A program made the position numbers and the translations under genes. This document shows, one piece after another, positions 1 to 7,395 of a stretch of DNA of 64,000 nt; within the stretch, counting starts at the first letter, position 1, and each line of letters opens with the position of its first letter. Source of the stretch: Persephonella hydrogeniphila (GTDB lineage Bacteria > Aquificota > Aquificia > Aquificales > Hydrogenothermaceae); contig NZ_OBEI01000005.1 in the NCBI RefSeq assembly GCF_900215515.1, forward strand, positions 1 to 64,000. Direction: 5' to 3'. The notes beneath the pieces were generated by a model that searched no databases, was not told the origin of the DNA, and saw only the letters and a list, made by a program, of their open reading frames with translations.

Positions 1-101
1 TAGTTATATACAAATCTACAATGTCCAAACTGAATATTTAGAAAGTGTTCTTGCTCCTTATTTGGATAAAGCCGAAATCTGTATGTATACTCAGCTATCA
101 T
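1..101 (-). CDS. tnpB: TnpB, N-terminal part, runs off the left edge
   Basis: Reading leftwards from an ATG at 101-99, 33 codons stay open to the window edge. The product begins MIAEYTYRFRLYPNKEQ and continues with an FGHCRFVYN motif, the usual start of TnpB/OrfB proteins of IS200/IS605-type elements (RNA-guided RuvC nucleases of transposons). A TATAAT (minus strand, 127-122) lies upstream and a GGTGAT-like ribosome site precedes the ATG. The gene follows nuoCD in the same direction. Only the N-terminus is visible, so catalytic residues cannot be checked. Family assignment is good; whether the gene is intact is unknown. Confidence 0.75.
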   Translation of the reverse strand, partial: MIAEYTYRFRLYPNKEQEHFLNIQFGHCRFVYN

Positions 102-257
102 GTCTCAACATCACCTACAGTATTATAACGCAAATCAAACGCTAAAAAGAATTTGGCTCATTTCATTCGCCTCAAATTATAAATTTGTCTGGCTTTCGCC
201 AGTGTGCTGTATCCAACCCTTTAAAAAGGGTGGAATTAGCACAAAATTTTTCTTAAA
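102..257 (-). other. nuoCD-tnpB intergenic region with two hairpins (probable transposon left end)
   Basis: This stretch holds no gene on either strand. It contains two hairpins. One is CTGGC-TTTC-GCCAG at 189-202. The other is ACCCTT-TAAA-AAGGGT at 216-231, extendable to 213-233 with a bulge. Neither is followed by a T-run in the minus direction, so they are weak terminators for nuoCD. Subterminal hairpins are typical of IS200/IS605 ends, so part of the region is probably the left end of the tnpB element. The exact boundary cannot be placed without the other end. Confidence 0.4.
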
Positions 258-2006
258 TCATCTATCCGTTTCACCGACTACAGGATCAAGACTTCCAAGT
301 AAAGCTACAGCATCTGCTATAGTTCTTCCCTTTATCAATTCAGGAAATATCTGGAGGTTATAAAAAGCTCCAGACCTTATCCTTAATCTGTAAGGTTTCC
401 CCTCTCCTTTACTGTTTATGTAGAATCCAAGTTCTCCCCGTGGATTTTCGCCGGATATGTATACTTCACCTTCAGGTGTTCTCTCTCCATATATCCGTAG
501 TGTAAAATCCTTCACCATAGACTCAATAGAGTTAAAAACCTCATCTAAAGTAGGAAGAACATTGGGATTTTCTGTAGCTATATATTTTTCTCCTTCCATA
601 TTTTTTAATTTCTCAACACACTGCTTTATTATAGATAGAGACTGTCTCATCTCTTCCATTCTGAGAAGATACCTGTCATAACAATCTCCCACTCTACCAA
701 GGGGAACTTCAAAATCCACCTTATCATAAGCATCTGTAGGCTGAATCATTCTAATATCATAAGGAACACCTGCAGATCGTGCTACAACTCCCGTAAGACC
801 ATAGCTGTAAACATCTTCTTCAGATATTATTCCAATATCAACGTTTCTCCTGAGCCACACTCTATTCTTTGTAAGAATCGTTTCGTACTCTTCAAGCTTT
901 TCTGGAAAATCTTTTATAAAGTGAGAGATCACATCAAGGGCACCATCTGGAAGATCTTTTGCAACACCGCCGATTCTTATATAAGATGAGTTCAATCTAA
1001 TTCCAGCTATTCCTTCTATAATATCCATTATTTTTTCTCTTTCCCTAAAGGCATAAAGGAATATTGTTAATGCTCCAAGATCAAGGGCATAAGTACCGAG
1101 CCACAATAAATGGGAGTTGATTCTTTGAAGCTCGCACATCATAGTTCTTATATATTTTGCCTTTTCAGGAGGTTCTATACCAATTAGTTTCTCAACAGCG
1201 TTCACGTATGCAACCTGTGAACATAATGCAGATATATAGTCCATTCTGTCTGTATATGGAATGAACTGTGTGTATGTGAGATTTTCTGCTATTTTTTCCA
1301 CTCCTCTGTGGAGCTGACCAAGTATGATATCACATTCCTTAACCTGTTCTCCTTCCATATCAAATAAGAACCATATAGTTCCGTGGGTTCCCGGATGCAG
1401 AGGACCCCAGTTAAGAACTATCTGATTTCTCTTTTGGATTCTTGCTTTTTGAGTTCTTTCAAGGTCTTCCAGTGTTGGTATTTCCGTGTGATAAGGACTG
1501 TAGTTGTGTGCAGGTTGTTCATCAGGTCTGAGATTTAAAGAAGGAAGGTAGACATCCTCTATTCCTTTTAAAGGGAAATCTTTTCTTAAGGGGTGATATT
1601 TGTACCCTTCCCAGAGAAACATCCTTACAAGGTTATCATGGCCCTCAAACTCAACACCAAACATATCCCAGGCTTCTCTTTCAGCCCATTTAGCTCCTTT
1701 CCAGAGAGTTATGGTAGATGGTAATGTGTCTCCGTCTGCCCAGCATTTTACAGCTAATCTTTTTCTTTTTTCTGGATTAAATATAAGATAAACTCCCTGA
1801 AATCTTGGATTATGCAGTGGGTAATCGATACAAAAAAAGTCTATAAAATGCCTGTATCCAAGTTCCTCTTTTAGATATCTTAAAAGTTCAATAAGAGAAT
1901 CCTTTTCTACAGTTATAGAAACGAAATTTTCTTCTTTTTCTATTTTCAGATTATTAAATTTGTTATTTATGTTTTCAAGCTCTTTATCTTCAATCCATAA
2001 TTGCAA
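258..2006 (-). CDS. nuoCD: NADH-quinone oxidoreductase subunit C/D fusion
   Basis: Subunits C (30 kDa) and D (49 kDa) of complex I fused into 582 residues. They belong to the peripheral arm that carries electrons to quinone. Residues about 1-150 are NuoC-like and include the signature around EAWDMFGVEFEGH. Residues about 195-582 are NuoD-like, with NWGPLHPGTHG and HRGVEK near the quinone pocket. The start is a TTG at 2006 with AGGGGG six bases upstream; no better ATG lies nearby. It is third after nuoA and nuoB on the minus strand. Further nuo genes would lie left of the window, but a tnpB gene begins about 160 bases downstream. Two hairpins precede the start, one of which covers the ribosome site. 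Confidence 0.95.
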   Translation of the reverse strand: MQLWIEDKELENINNKFNNLKIEKEENFVSITVEKDSLIELLRYLKEELGYRHFIDFFCIDYPLHNPRFQGVYLIFNPEKRKRLAVKCWADGDTLPSTITLWKGAKWAEREAWDMFGVEFEGHDNLVRMFLWEGYKYHPLRKDFPLKGIEDVYLPSLNLRPDEQPAHNYSPYHTEIPTLEDLERTQKARIQKRNQIVLNWGPLHPGTHGTIWFLFDMEGEQVKECDIILGQLHRGVEKIAENLTYTQFIPYTDRMDYISALCSQVAYVNAVEKLIGIEPPEKAKYIRTMMCELQRINSHLLWLGTYALDLGALTIFLYAFREREKIMDIIEGIAGIRLNSSYIRIGGVAKDLPDGALDVISHFIKDFPEKLEEYETILTKNRVWLRRNVDIGIISEEDVYSYGLTGVVARSAGVPYDIRMIQPTDAYDKVDFEVPLGRVGDCYDRYLLRMEEMRQSLSIIKQCVEKLKNMEGEKYIATENPNVLPTLDEVFNSIESMVKDFTLRIYGERTPEGEVYISGENPRGELGFYINSKGEGKPYRLRIRSGAFYNLQIFPELIKGRTIADAVALLGSLDPVVGETDR

Positions 2007-2013
2007 AATAATC

Positions 2014-2064
2014 CCCCTGTATTTTCATGTATAGATAGGGGAAAAGCTCCCTGAAGGAGCTTTT
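2014..2064 (-). promoter_or_regulatory. Tandem hairpins between nuoB and nuoCD; one pairs the nuoCD ribosome site
   Basis: Directly after the nuoB stop the transcript can form AAAAGCTCC-TTCAG-GGAGCTTTT (2064-2042), a 9-bp stem ending in four Us but followed by CCCC. Abutting it, CCCCT (2041-2037) can pair with AGGGG (2018-2014), which is the ribosome binding site of nuoCD, with partial inner pairing. The first could be a weak terminator or a stabiliser of nuoAB mRNA. The second could limit nuoCD translation. Both are read directly from sequence; function is inferred. Confidence 0.45.
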
Positions 2065-2065
2065 A

Positions 2066-2605
2066 TTAAAATCCAAGTGGAGATTTCTCTTTTAATGGTC
2101 TTGATGCTGTAGGTACTTCCCTTACAGGGATCTCTTCCCAAAGTTTCCCTTCTTTTTTGGCTTTTATTTTTTTCTGAAGTTCCATTATTCCCCATAAAAG
2201 TGCCTGAGGGGTTGGAGGACATCCCGGTACATAAACATCAACAGGTATTATCCTATCAACACCCTGAAGGGTAGCATATGTAGGGAATGGTCCTCCGGCT
2301 GAAGAACAGCCTCCCATTGATATAACCCACTTAGGGTCAGGCATCTGATCGTATATAAGCTTGAGCATAGGAGCAACTTTATTTACGACAGTTCCTGCTA
2401 CAATAAGAACATCCGACTGTCTTGGAGAACCTCTAAATATTATCCCAAGCCTGTCAGTATCAAATCTTGAAGCAGCCGTATGCATCATCTCTATCGCACA
2501 GCATGCAAGACCTACTGAAGCAGGCCACAGGGAGTTTCTTCTACCCCAGCTAAGGACTTCTTCAACAGTTGTAAGTATTATCCCGTTATTATGTTTTATT
2601 GCCAT
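2066..2605 (-). CDS. nuoB: NADH-quinone oxidoreductase subunit B
   Basis: Complex I subunit that holds the terminal N2 [4Fe-4S] cluster next to the quinone site. The tandem cysteines of LACCAIE (35, 36), the Cys of MGGCSS (100) and the Cys of PGCPPTP (129) are the four expected ligands. I chose the ATG at 2605, giving 179 residues, because GGAG sits seven bases upstream. A longer reading from 2626 would overlap nuoA by 31 bases and has no ribosome site. The chosen start overlaps the end of nuoA by 10 bases, so the two are probably translationally coupled. Length and motifs are normal for the family. Confidence 0.95.
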   Translation of the reverse strand: MAIKHNNGIILTTVEEVLSWGRRNSLWPASVGLACCAIEMMHTAASRFDTDRLGIIFRGSPRQSDVLIVAGTVVNKVAPMLKLIYDQMPDPKWVISMGGCSSAGGPFPTYATLQGVDRIIPVDVYVPGCPPTPQALLWGIMELQKKIKAKKEGKLWEEIPVREVPTASRPLKEKSPLGF

Positions 2606-2964
2606 CTTAACGCTCCTTTTTTCCATGCATATATGTATCCAAGTATAAGTATAAACAGGAATATAAACATCTCTGTAAATATAAGACCTGCATTTATCTG
2701 GGCTACTTCTCTAAAAATTGCACCCCATGGAAGAACAAATGCAGCCTCTAAATCAAACAAAACGAGGAGAAGACCAAGCAGATAATATTTCTGTTCCAGT
2801 GAAAGATGAGACGTTTTATCATACAGGGGAACACCACACTCATAGGTGTATCCTTCCATCGGATCAGGAACTTTAGGTGCTATAAGCCTGTTGATAAGTA
2901 AAAGTGCTGCTCCGATAACAAACGCTAAAATTCCAAACACAACAAGGGCAAAATATCCTGTCAT
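2596..2964 (-). CDS. nuoA: NADH-quinone oxidoreductase subunit A
   Basis: Small membrane subunit of complex I, 122 residues with three predicted membrane helices (about 5-25, 60-83 and 90-110). The loop after helix 1 contains PYECG-like TYECGVP and the middle carries [13 protein letters not shown]-like sequence ([15 protein letters not shown]), both diagnostic of NuoA. It is the first gene of the visible nuo cluster, divergent from arsR across about 90 bases. A GGTGGAGAT ribosome site precedes the ATG. No unusual features. Confidence 0.95.
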   Translation of the reverse strand: MTGYFALVVFGILAFVIGAALLLINRLIAPKVPDPMEGYTYECGVPLYDKTSHLSLEQKYYLLGLLLVLFDLEAAFVLPWGAIFREVAQINAGLIFTEMFIFLFILILGYIYAWKKGALRWQ

Positions 2965-3052
2965 ATCTCCACCTCAGGCTGATTTCAAACACTGTTTTAT
3001 AAAGAATAACTGATTATTTTTTTAAAATCAATTACCGGTTATAATGAGGAAG

Positions 3053-3358
3053 ATGGATATTCAAGGGTTAAGAAAAGCTTATCATGCGCTATCAGACGAA
3101 ATAAGAATACTAATAGTTAGACTTTTATCAGAGTATGGAGAACTATGTGTATGTCAATTACAGCCTGCTTTAGACATATCACAACCAAATCTATCTTTTC
3201 ATCTGAGGATCCTGAGAGATGCTGGGATTGTCAGATCTGAAAAGAGAGGAAAATGGGTTTACTACAGTCTGAACCTTAAAAATCCTGTCTTAAAAGCAAA
3301 TCTGCCTGTTATCAATCAGATAAGCGTCGGAGATATAAATATCAAGTGTGATCTGTGA
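3053..3358 (+). CDS. arsR: ArsR/SmtB-family arsenical repressor
   Basis: Winged-helix metalloid-responsive repressor of about 101 residues. The segment ELCVCQL (Cys32, Cys34) corresponds to the As(III)/Sb(III)-binding ELCVCDL motif of classical ArsR, and a further Cys lies in the C-terminal KCDL. The recognition helix region is SQPNLSFHLRILRDAG. It heads the arsenic operon. The start is uncertain. An ATG at 3044 overlaps a TATAAT at 3040-3045. If that is the -10, transcription would begin at about 3052, which favours the ATG at 3053 on a nearly leaderless message. The GAGG just before 3053 is too close for a normal ribosome site. Confidence 0.9.
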   Translation: MDIQGLRKAYHALSDEIRILIVRLLSEYGELCVCQLQPALDISQPNLSFHLRILRDAGIVRSEKRGKWVYYSLNLKNPVLKANLPVINQISVGDINIKCDL

Positions 3359-3370
3359 TTTTTAGACAAC

Positions 3371-3402
3371 ATATAAAAAATTTTTTATATTTCTGGTATA
3401 AT
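3371..3402 (+). promoter_or_regulatory. Promoter of the ars structural genes with a 20-bp perfect palindrome
   Basis: An extended -10, TGGTATAAT, lies at 3394-3402. Immediately upstream, bases 3371-3390 form a perfect palindrome, ATATAAAAAA followed by its complement. The palindrome covers the position where the -35 would be. Its size and AT-rich half sites fit an operator for an ArsR/SmtB dimer, so binding would block polymerase until arsenite is bound. Sequence symmetry is seen; the operator role is inferred. It could also act as a weak terminator of arsR. Confidence 0.55.
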
Positions 3403-3433
3403 CATATAAATAAAATTTTATGTGAGGTCTGAA

Positions 3434-3712
3434 ATGGAAAAAAGAACTATAAAAGATGTTAGTGAGATTAAAAAGACAGATGAAGGTGTTGTAATCGAAG
3501 TTGTAGATAATACTGTAAAGGCAGAAAAAGTAAAAGAAATAGTAGAGAACTGCCAGACTGGAAAGTGTGACTGTATGCCTGAAGAAGTAAAACAGAAAGT
3601 TATTTTTATGGATTTTAAGACTGACAATGGAAAAGTGGCAATCGAGATAAAAGGTGATTTAACAGAAGAAGAAATTAAAGAAGCTATGAGCAGGTCAAAG
3701 AAAGAGCTATAG
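3434..3712 (+). CDS. Small cysteine-containing protein of the ars operon, function unknown
   Basis: A 92-residue soluble protein I do not recognise. It has two beta-alpha-like halves joined by a short loop with three cysteines, NCQTGKCDCMP (Cys40, Cys45, Cys47), a plausible site for As(III), Sb(III) or another thiophilic metal. I chose the ATG at 3434 because GAGG lies seven bases upstream; a GTG at 3422 overlaps that site. Its stop codon directly abuts the arsB start, so the two are almost certainly co-translated. By position it could be a metallochaperone feeding ArsB, an analogue of ArsD, but no ArsD similarity is evident. Confidence 0.75.
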   Translation: MEKRTIKDVSEIKKTDEGVVIEVVDNTVKAEKVKEIVENCQTGKCDCMPEEVKQKVIFMDFKTDNGKVAIEIKGDLTEEEIKEAMSRSKKEL

Positions 3713-5020
3713 ATGGATATACAAACTGTTTTAGCAGTTGGAATTTTCCTTTTTACCCTTATACTTGTAATCTGGCAGCCTAAAGGTTTAAGTATCGGTT
3801 GGTCAGTAATTATTGGGGCTGTTATAGCCCTTCTTGCTGGTGTTGTATCTCTAAAAGATGTATGGACTGTTACCCAAATAGTATGGGATGCTACAGTAGC
3901 CTTTGTAGGGATTATATTCATATCTCTTATTTTAGATAAAATAGGATTTTTCGAATGGTCTGCCCTTCATATAATGAAAAGGGCGGATGGAGATGGAAAA
4001 AAACTTTTTGTTTATATAATACTTCTTGGGGCATTGATAGCTGCATTTTTTGCAAATGACGGCGCAGCACTTATGCTAACACCTATCGTTTATGCAAAAA
4101 TAAAACATCTTGGATTAAAAGATAGATTTATCCTTCCATTTATAATGGCAAGTGGTTTTGTTGCTGATACTACAAGTCTTCCTCTTGTAATTTCAAATCT
4201 TGTAAATATTGTAACGGCTGACTTTTTTGGAATAGGATTCATTGAGTATGCTTTTAAAATGATTGTTCCAAATCTTTTCTCACTTCTATCAACATTAATT
4301 GTTCTTTATCTGTATTTTAGAGAAGATATTGTAAAAGAGTATGACCCTAAAATTTTAAAAAATCCTGATGAAGTCATAAAAGACTGGTTTATTTTTAAAA
4401 TTGCATGGTGGCTTGGCGGAGCTTTAATTATTGGATTTATTATTTCAGAGATTTACCACATCCCTGTTTCAATTATCATAACCATTGGAGCTATTATACT
4501 TGGAATTGCAACATACAGGGAAAAGATTGTTGATATGAAAAAACTCGTTTTCAAAGAAACTCCGTGGAAAATAGTTGTTTTCTCAATAGGTATGTATGTT
4601 GTTGTTTACGGACTAAAAAATGTAGGTCTCACCGGAGAGCTTGCAAAATTTATAAAAGATTTTCAAGGATTTGGAGATTTAGCAGGAATTGTTGGAACAG
4701 GATTTTTAGCTGCTGTTTTATCTGCGGTTATGAATAATATGCCTTCTGTTATGATTGTTGACCTTTCTATTGCAGATACTGGACTTAAAGAATCTGTTCA
4801 GAATTTGCTTGCTTATGCAAACATAATAGGTTGTGATTTGGGACCAAAAATTACTCCTATAGGATCCCTTGCAACACTTCTGTGGCTCCATGTTTTGGAG
4901 CAAAAAGGTGTAAAAATAAGCTGGGGGTATTACTTTAAAACAGGAATTATATTAACTCCACCTGTTCTATTATTCACTTTAATAGGACTTTATTTATGGA
5001 ATTTAATAATCGGAGGATAG
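3713..5020 (+). CDS. arsB: ArsB-type arsenite efflux permease
   Basis: Inner-membrane exporter of arsenite or antimonite, driven by proton exchange or by an ArsA ATPase. No arsA is in the window. The 435 residues are close to the 429 of classical ArsB and contain about eleven or twelve hydrophobic helices. Conserved ion-transporter superfamily segments include AAFFANDGAALMLTP, FVADTTSLPLVISNLVN and VMNNMPSVM. It starts one base after the preceding stop and is followed after one base by arsC. The IT-superfamily sequence separates it from Acr3 exporters. Confidence 0.92.
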   Translation: MDIQTVLAVGIFLFTLILVIWQPKGLSIGWSVIIGAVIALLAGVVSLKDVWTVTQIVWDATVAFVGIIFISLILDKIGFFEWSALHIMKRADGDGKKLFVYIILLGALIAAFFANDGAALMLTPIVYAKIKHLGLKDRFILPFIMASGFVADTTSLPLVISNLVNIVTADFFGIGFIEYAFKMIVPNLFSLLSTLIVLYLYFREDIVKEYDPKILKNPDEVIKDWFIFKIAWWLGGALIIGFIISEIYHIPVSIIITIGAIILGIATYREKIVDMKKLVFKETPWKIVVFSIGMYVVVYGLKNVGLTGELAKFIKDFQGFGDLAGIVGTGFLAAVLSAVMNNMPSVMIVDLSIADTGLKESVQNLLAYANIIGCDLGPKITPIGSLATLLWLHVLEQKGVKISWGYYFKTGIILTPPVLLFTLIGLYLWNLIIGG

Positions 5021-5021
5021 T

Positions 5022-5444
5022 ATGAGTGTAAAAATTGGTTTTATCTGTACTGGTAACTCTGCAAGAAGCCAGATGGCTGAAGGTTTCGGTAAGTATTATG
5101 CTGAAAAACTGGGAAAAGATATTAAAGTTTATTCAGCAGGTTCAAACCCTTCAGGATATGTCCATCCCCTTGCGATAAAAGTAATGGCTGAAAAGGGAAT
5201 CGACATATCAAAAAATAAATCAAAATCTTTAGACAAAATTCCTCTCAGTGAGCTTAATTACGTGATAACTCTCTGCGGTGATGCTGCAGAAACTTGTCCT
5301 GTTATTCCGGGAGCAAATACACAGCACTGGGGACTTCCGGATCCAGCAAAAGCAGAAGGAACAGAGGAAGAAAAAATAAGGATTTTCAGAGAGATAAGAG
5401 ATAAAATAGAAGATAGAGTAAGAAAGTTAATAGAGAGTCTATGA
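5022..5444 (+). CDS. arsC: Arsenate reductase, thioredoxin-coupled type
   Basis: Low-molecular-weight phosphatase-like arsenate reductase, 140 residues, cytoplasmic. It reduces As(V) to As(III) for export by ArsB. The P-loop is CTGNSARS with nucleophile Cys9. The redox relay is Cys85 (TLCGD) and Cys92 (TCPVIP), spaced as in the Staphylococcus aureus pI258 enzyme. The P-loop has Ala where that enzyme has a second, non-essential Cys. The following thiE begins one base after the stop. Confidence 0.93.
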   Translation: MSVKIGFICTGNSARSQMAEGFGKYYAEKLGKDIKVYSAGSNPSGYVHPLAIKVMAEKGIDISKNKSKSLDKIPLSELNYVITLCGDAAETCPVIPGANTQHWGLPDPAKAEGTEEEKIRIFREIRDKIEDRVRKLIESL

Positions 5445-5445
5445 A

Positions 5446-6093
5446 GTGAAAAATTTGAAGCTGTCTCTTTACGTTATTACAGATGAGGAACTGCTTATAG
5501 AGAAAAATATCGCTCAAGCTGTAGAACAGGCAATATTAGGCGGTGCAGATATAATCCAGTACAGAGCAAAAAACAAAACATCAAAACAGATGTACCATGA
5601 AGCCATAGCAATCAAAAAAGTGTGTGACAAATACAGAAAACCATTAGTAGTAAATGATAGAGTTGATATTGCCCTTGCGATAGATGCTGATGGTGTCCAT
5701 GTAGGACAGGACGATTTAGATGTTGAAGTGGTACGGAGACTTATAGGATTTGAAAAGATATTAGGACTTTCAACAAAGAATATCAAGCAGGTTGAAGAAG
5801 CAAACAGACTTCCCGTTGACTACATAGGCTTCGGTAGTATTTTCCCTACATCTACTAAAAAAGATGCAACGCTATCAGGTTTGAAGGAGCTTAAAAAGGC
5901 TGTTGAATTATCAATACAGCCTGTTGTCGCTATCGGAGGAATAAATGAAGAGAATATACAGCAGGTTTTAGATACAGGCTGTGAAAATGTTGCTGTTGTT
6001 TCTGCTGTTTTCGGAAAAAAAGATATAAAAAACAGTACAAAAAAGCTAAAAGATATCATATCAAAAAGAAAACAGATGGGATTCAAACCCTGA
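5446..6093 (+). CDS. thiE: Thiamine-phosphate synthase
   Basis: Couples hydroxymethylpyrimidine diphosphate with thiazole phosphate to give thiamine phosphate. The 215 residues form a TIM barrel. Diagnostic motifs are IIQYRAKNKT, LVVNDRVDIAL, DGVHVGQDD and the C-terminal VAIGGINEEN. The start is GTG at 5446, one base after arsC, with only a weak ribosome site (AGAGAG), so translation probably depends on arsC. Its place at the end of an arsenic operon looks like simple read-through; I see no functional link. Confidence 0.92.
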   Translation: MKNLKLSLYVITDEELLIEKNIAQAVEQAILGGADIIQYRAKNKTSKQMYHEAIAIKKVCDKYRKPLVVNDRVDIALAIDADGVHVGQDDLDVEVVRRLIGFEKILGLSTKNIKQVEEANRLPVDYIGFGSIFPTSTKKDATLSGLKELKKAVELSIQPVVAIGGINEENIQQVLDTGCENVAVVSAVFGKKDIKNSTKKLKDIISKRKQMGFKP

Positions 6094-6131
6094 TATTGCA
6101 TACTCTTAAACTCTGTATATCTTTTAATCTC

Positions 6132-6140
6132 TGCTAAAAT
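6132..6140 (+). promoter_or_regulatory. Probable extended -10 promoter element
   Basis: TGCTAAAAT lies about 20 bases before the ATG of the DUF2905 gene in the 67-base gap after thiE. It matches the extended -10 pattern (TGn plus TATAAT-like) seen before other genes here. No clear -35 is visible. Confidence 0.35.
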
Positions 6141-6160
6141 AATAAAGAAAAAAGGAAAAG

Positions 6161-6385
6161 ATGGAAAGTATAGGAAAAACACTGATAATACTGGGATTGT
6201 TTATAGTGTTAATGGGAGTTTTACTGGTATTTTTTGAAAAACTGCCCTTCGGACTGGGCAGGCTTCCGGGAGATATATACATAAAAAGGGATAATTTTGT
6301 CTTTTACTTTCCCCTTGCTACATCAATAATTATCAGTATCGTTCTATCTCTTATATTTATCCTGATATCAAAAATATCAAGATGA
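6161..6385 (+). CDS. DUF2905 family small membrane protein
   Basis: 74 residues with two membrane helices (about 6-26 and 48-70). The central segment LGRLPGDIYIKRDNFVFYFP followed by TSIIISI is the family signature. Members are widespread in thermophiles and often sit beside queA or ruv genes; their function is unknown. A GGAAAAG ribosome site precedes the ATG. The TGA stop overlaps the queA start (ATGA), so the pair is translationally coupled. Confidence 0.85.
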   Translation: MESIGKTLIILGLFIVLMGVLLVFFEKLPFGLGRLPGDIYIKRDNFVFYFPLATSIIISIVLSLIFILISKISR

Positions 6386-7395
6386 TTAGATTATCAGATT
6401 ACGATTACAAGCTTCCAAAGGAGCTTATTGCAAAATACCCTGTAGAACCAAGGGACGCCTGCAGACTTATGGTTCTTGACAGAAAAAATAAGAGTATTAA
6501 ACACAGAATGTTCAGAGATATCATAGAGTATACAGAAGAAGAAGATCTGCTTGTTCTAAATGATACAAAAGTAATTCCTGCAAGATTGATAGGAAAAAAA
6601 GAAACAGGAGCCAAAATTGAGATTTTTCTCCTGAGACCATTTTCTGATAATGAATGGGAAGTTCTGATAAAAAATATAAAAAGGTTAAAAGCTGGACAAA
6701 AGGTAATAATAGGAGAGGGGTTTTATGCAGAGCTAATAGAAAAATACGATGAGGGAAAAGCAAAAGTAAGACTCTATGGAGAAGATATAAACAGTCTAAT
6801 AAAAAAATACGGTCATATCCCCCTTCCCCCGTATATAGAAAGAGAAGATGAAGAGAAAGATAAAGAGCTTTATCAGACAGTTTTTGCAAAAAAAGAGGGA
6901 GCGGTAGCATCCCCTACAGCCGGTCTTCATTTTACAGAAGAACTCCTGAAAAAACTTGAAGAAAAAGGAGTCAAAAAAGCATTCTGTACTTTACACGTTG
7001 GACTTGGGACATTCAGGCCTATACAGACAGAAGATATAACAAAACACAGGATGCATGAAGAGTTTTACCAGATACCTGAAGAAACGATAAATCTTATTCA
7101 GGAAACAAAAAGAAAAGGAAAAAGAGTTATTGCAGTTGGAACCACAGTTGTTAGAACCCTCGAGACATACGCAAAGACAGGAAAAAAAGAAGGTTTTAGT
7201 AATATTTTCATATATCCTCCTTATAGATTTGAGATAGTAGATGCACTTGTAACAAATTTCCATCTACCAAAATCAACACTAATACTTCTGGTCTCAGCTT
7301 TTGCAGGGAGAGAGTTTATACTGAAAGCTTACGAAGAAGCTGTACAGAAAAAATACAGATTCTTCTCTTATGGTGATGCAATGCTGATACTATAA
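6382..7395 (+). CDS. queA: S-adenosylmethionine:tRNA ribosyltransferase-isomerase
   Basis: Transfers and isomerises the ribosyl part of AdoMet onto 7-aminomethyl-7-deazaguanine in tRNA, giving epoxyqueuosine. The 337 residues match the family length. Motifs include YPVEPRDACRLMVLDR, LVLNDTKVIPARL, ASPTAGLHFT, THVGLGTFRP-like LHVGLGTFRPI and TNFHLPKSTL. It overlaps the upstream gene by 4 bases. The 3' end overlaps the convergent DUF167 gene by 6 bases. A second queuosine gene, queD, lies at 24186. Confidence 0.95.
   Translation: MIRLSDYDYKLPKELIAKYPVEPRDACRLMVLDRKNKSIKHRMFRDIIEYTEEEDLLVLNDTKVIPARLIGKKETGAKIEIFLLRPFSDNEWEVLIKNIKRLKAGQKVIIGEGFYAELIEKYDEGKAKVRLYGEDINSLIKKYGHIPLPPYIEREDEEKDKELYQTVFAKKEGAVASPTAGLHFTEELLKKLEEKGVKKAFCTLHVGLGTFRPIQTEDITKHRMHEEFYQIPEETINLIQETKRKGKRVIAVGTTVVRTLETYAKTGKKEGFSNIFIYPPYRFEIVDALVTNFHLPKSTLILLVSAFAGREFILKAYEEAVQKKYRFFSYGDAMLIL

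Noticed and set aside
213-233. Hairpin as a rho-independent terminator of nuoCD
   Set aside because: There is no T-run after the stem in the minus direction; a transposon end is a better explanation.
2025-2222. Minus-strand frame overlapping the 3' end of nuoB
   Set aside because: It lies in another frame of nuoB and has no family signature.
3418-3921. Minus-strand frame of 167 codons opposite the Cys-rich gene and arsB
   Set aside because: It is Ser/Thr/Ile-rich antisense shadow of a coupled sense operon with a clear ribosome site.
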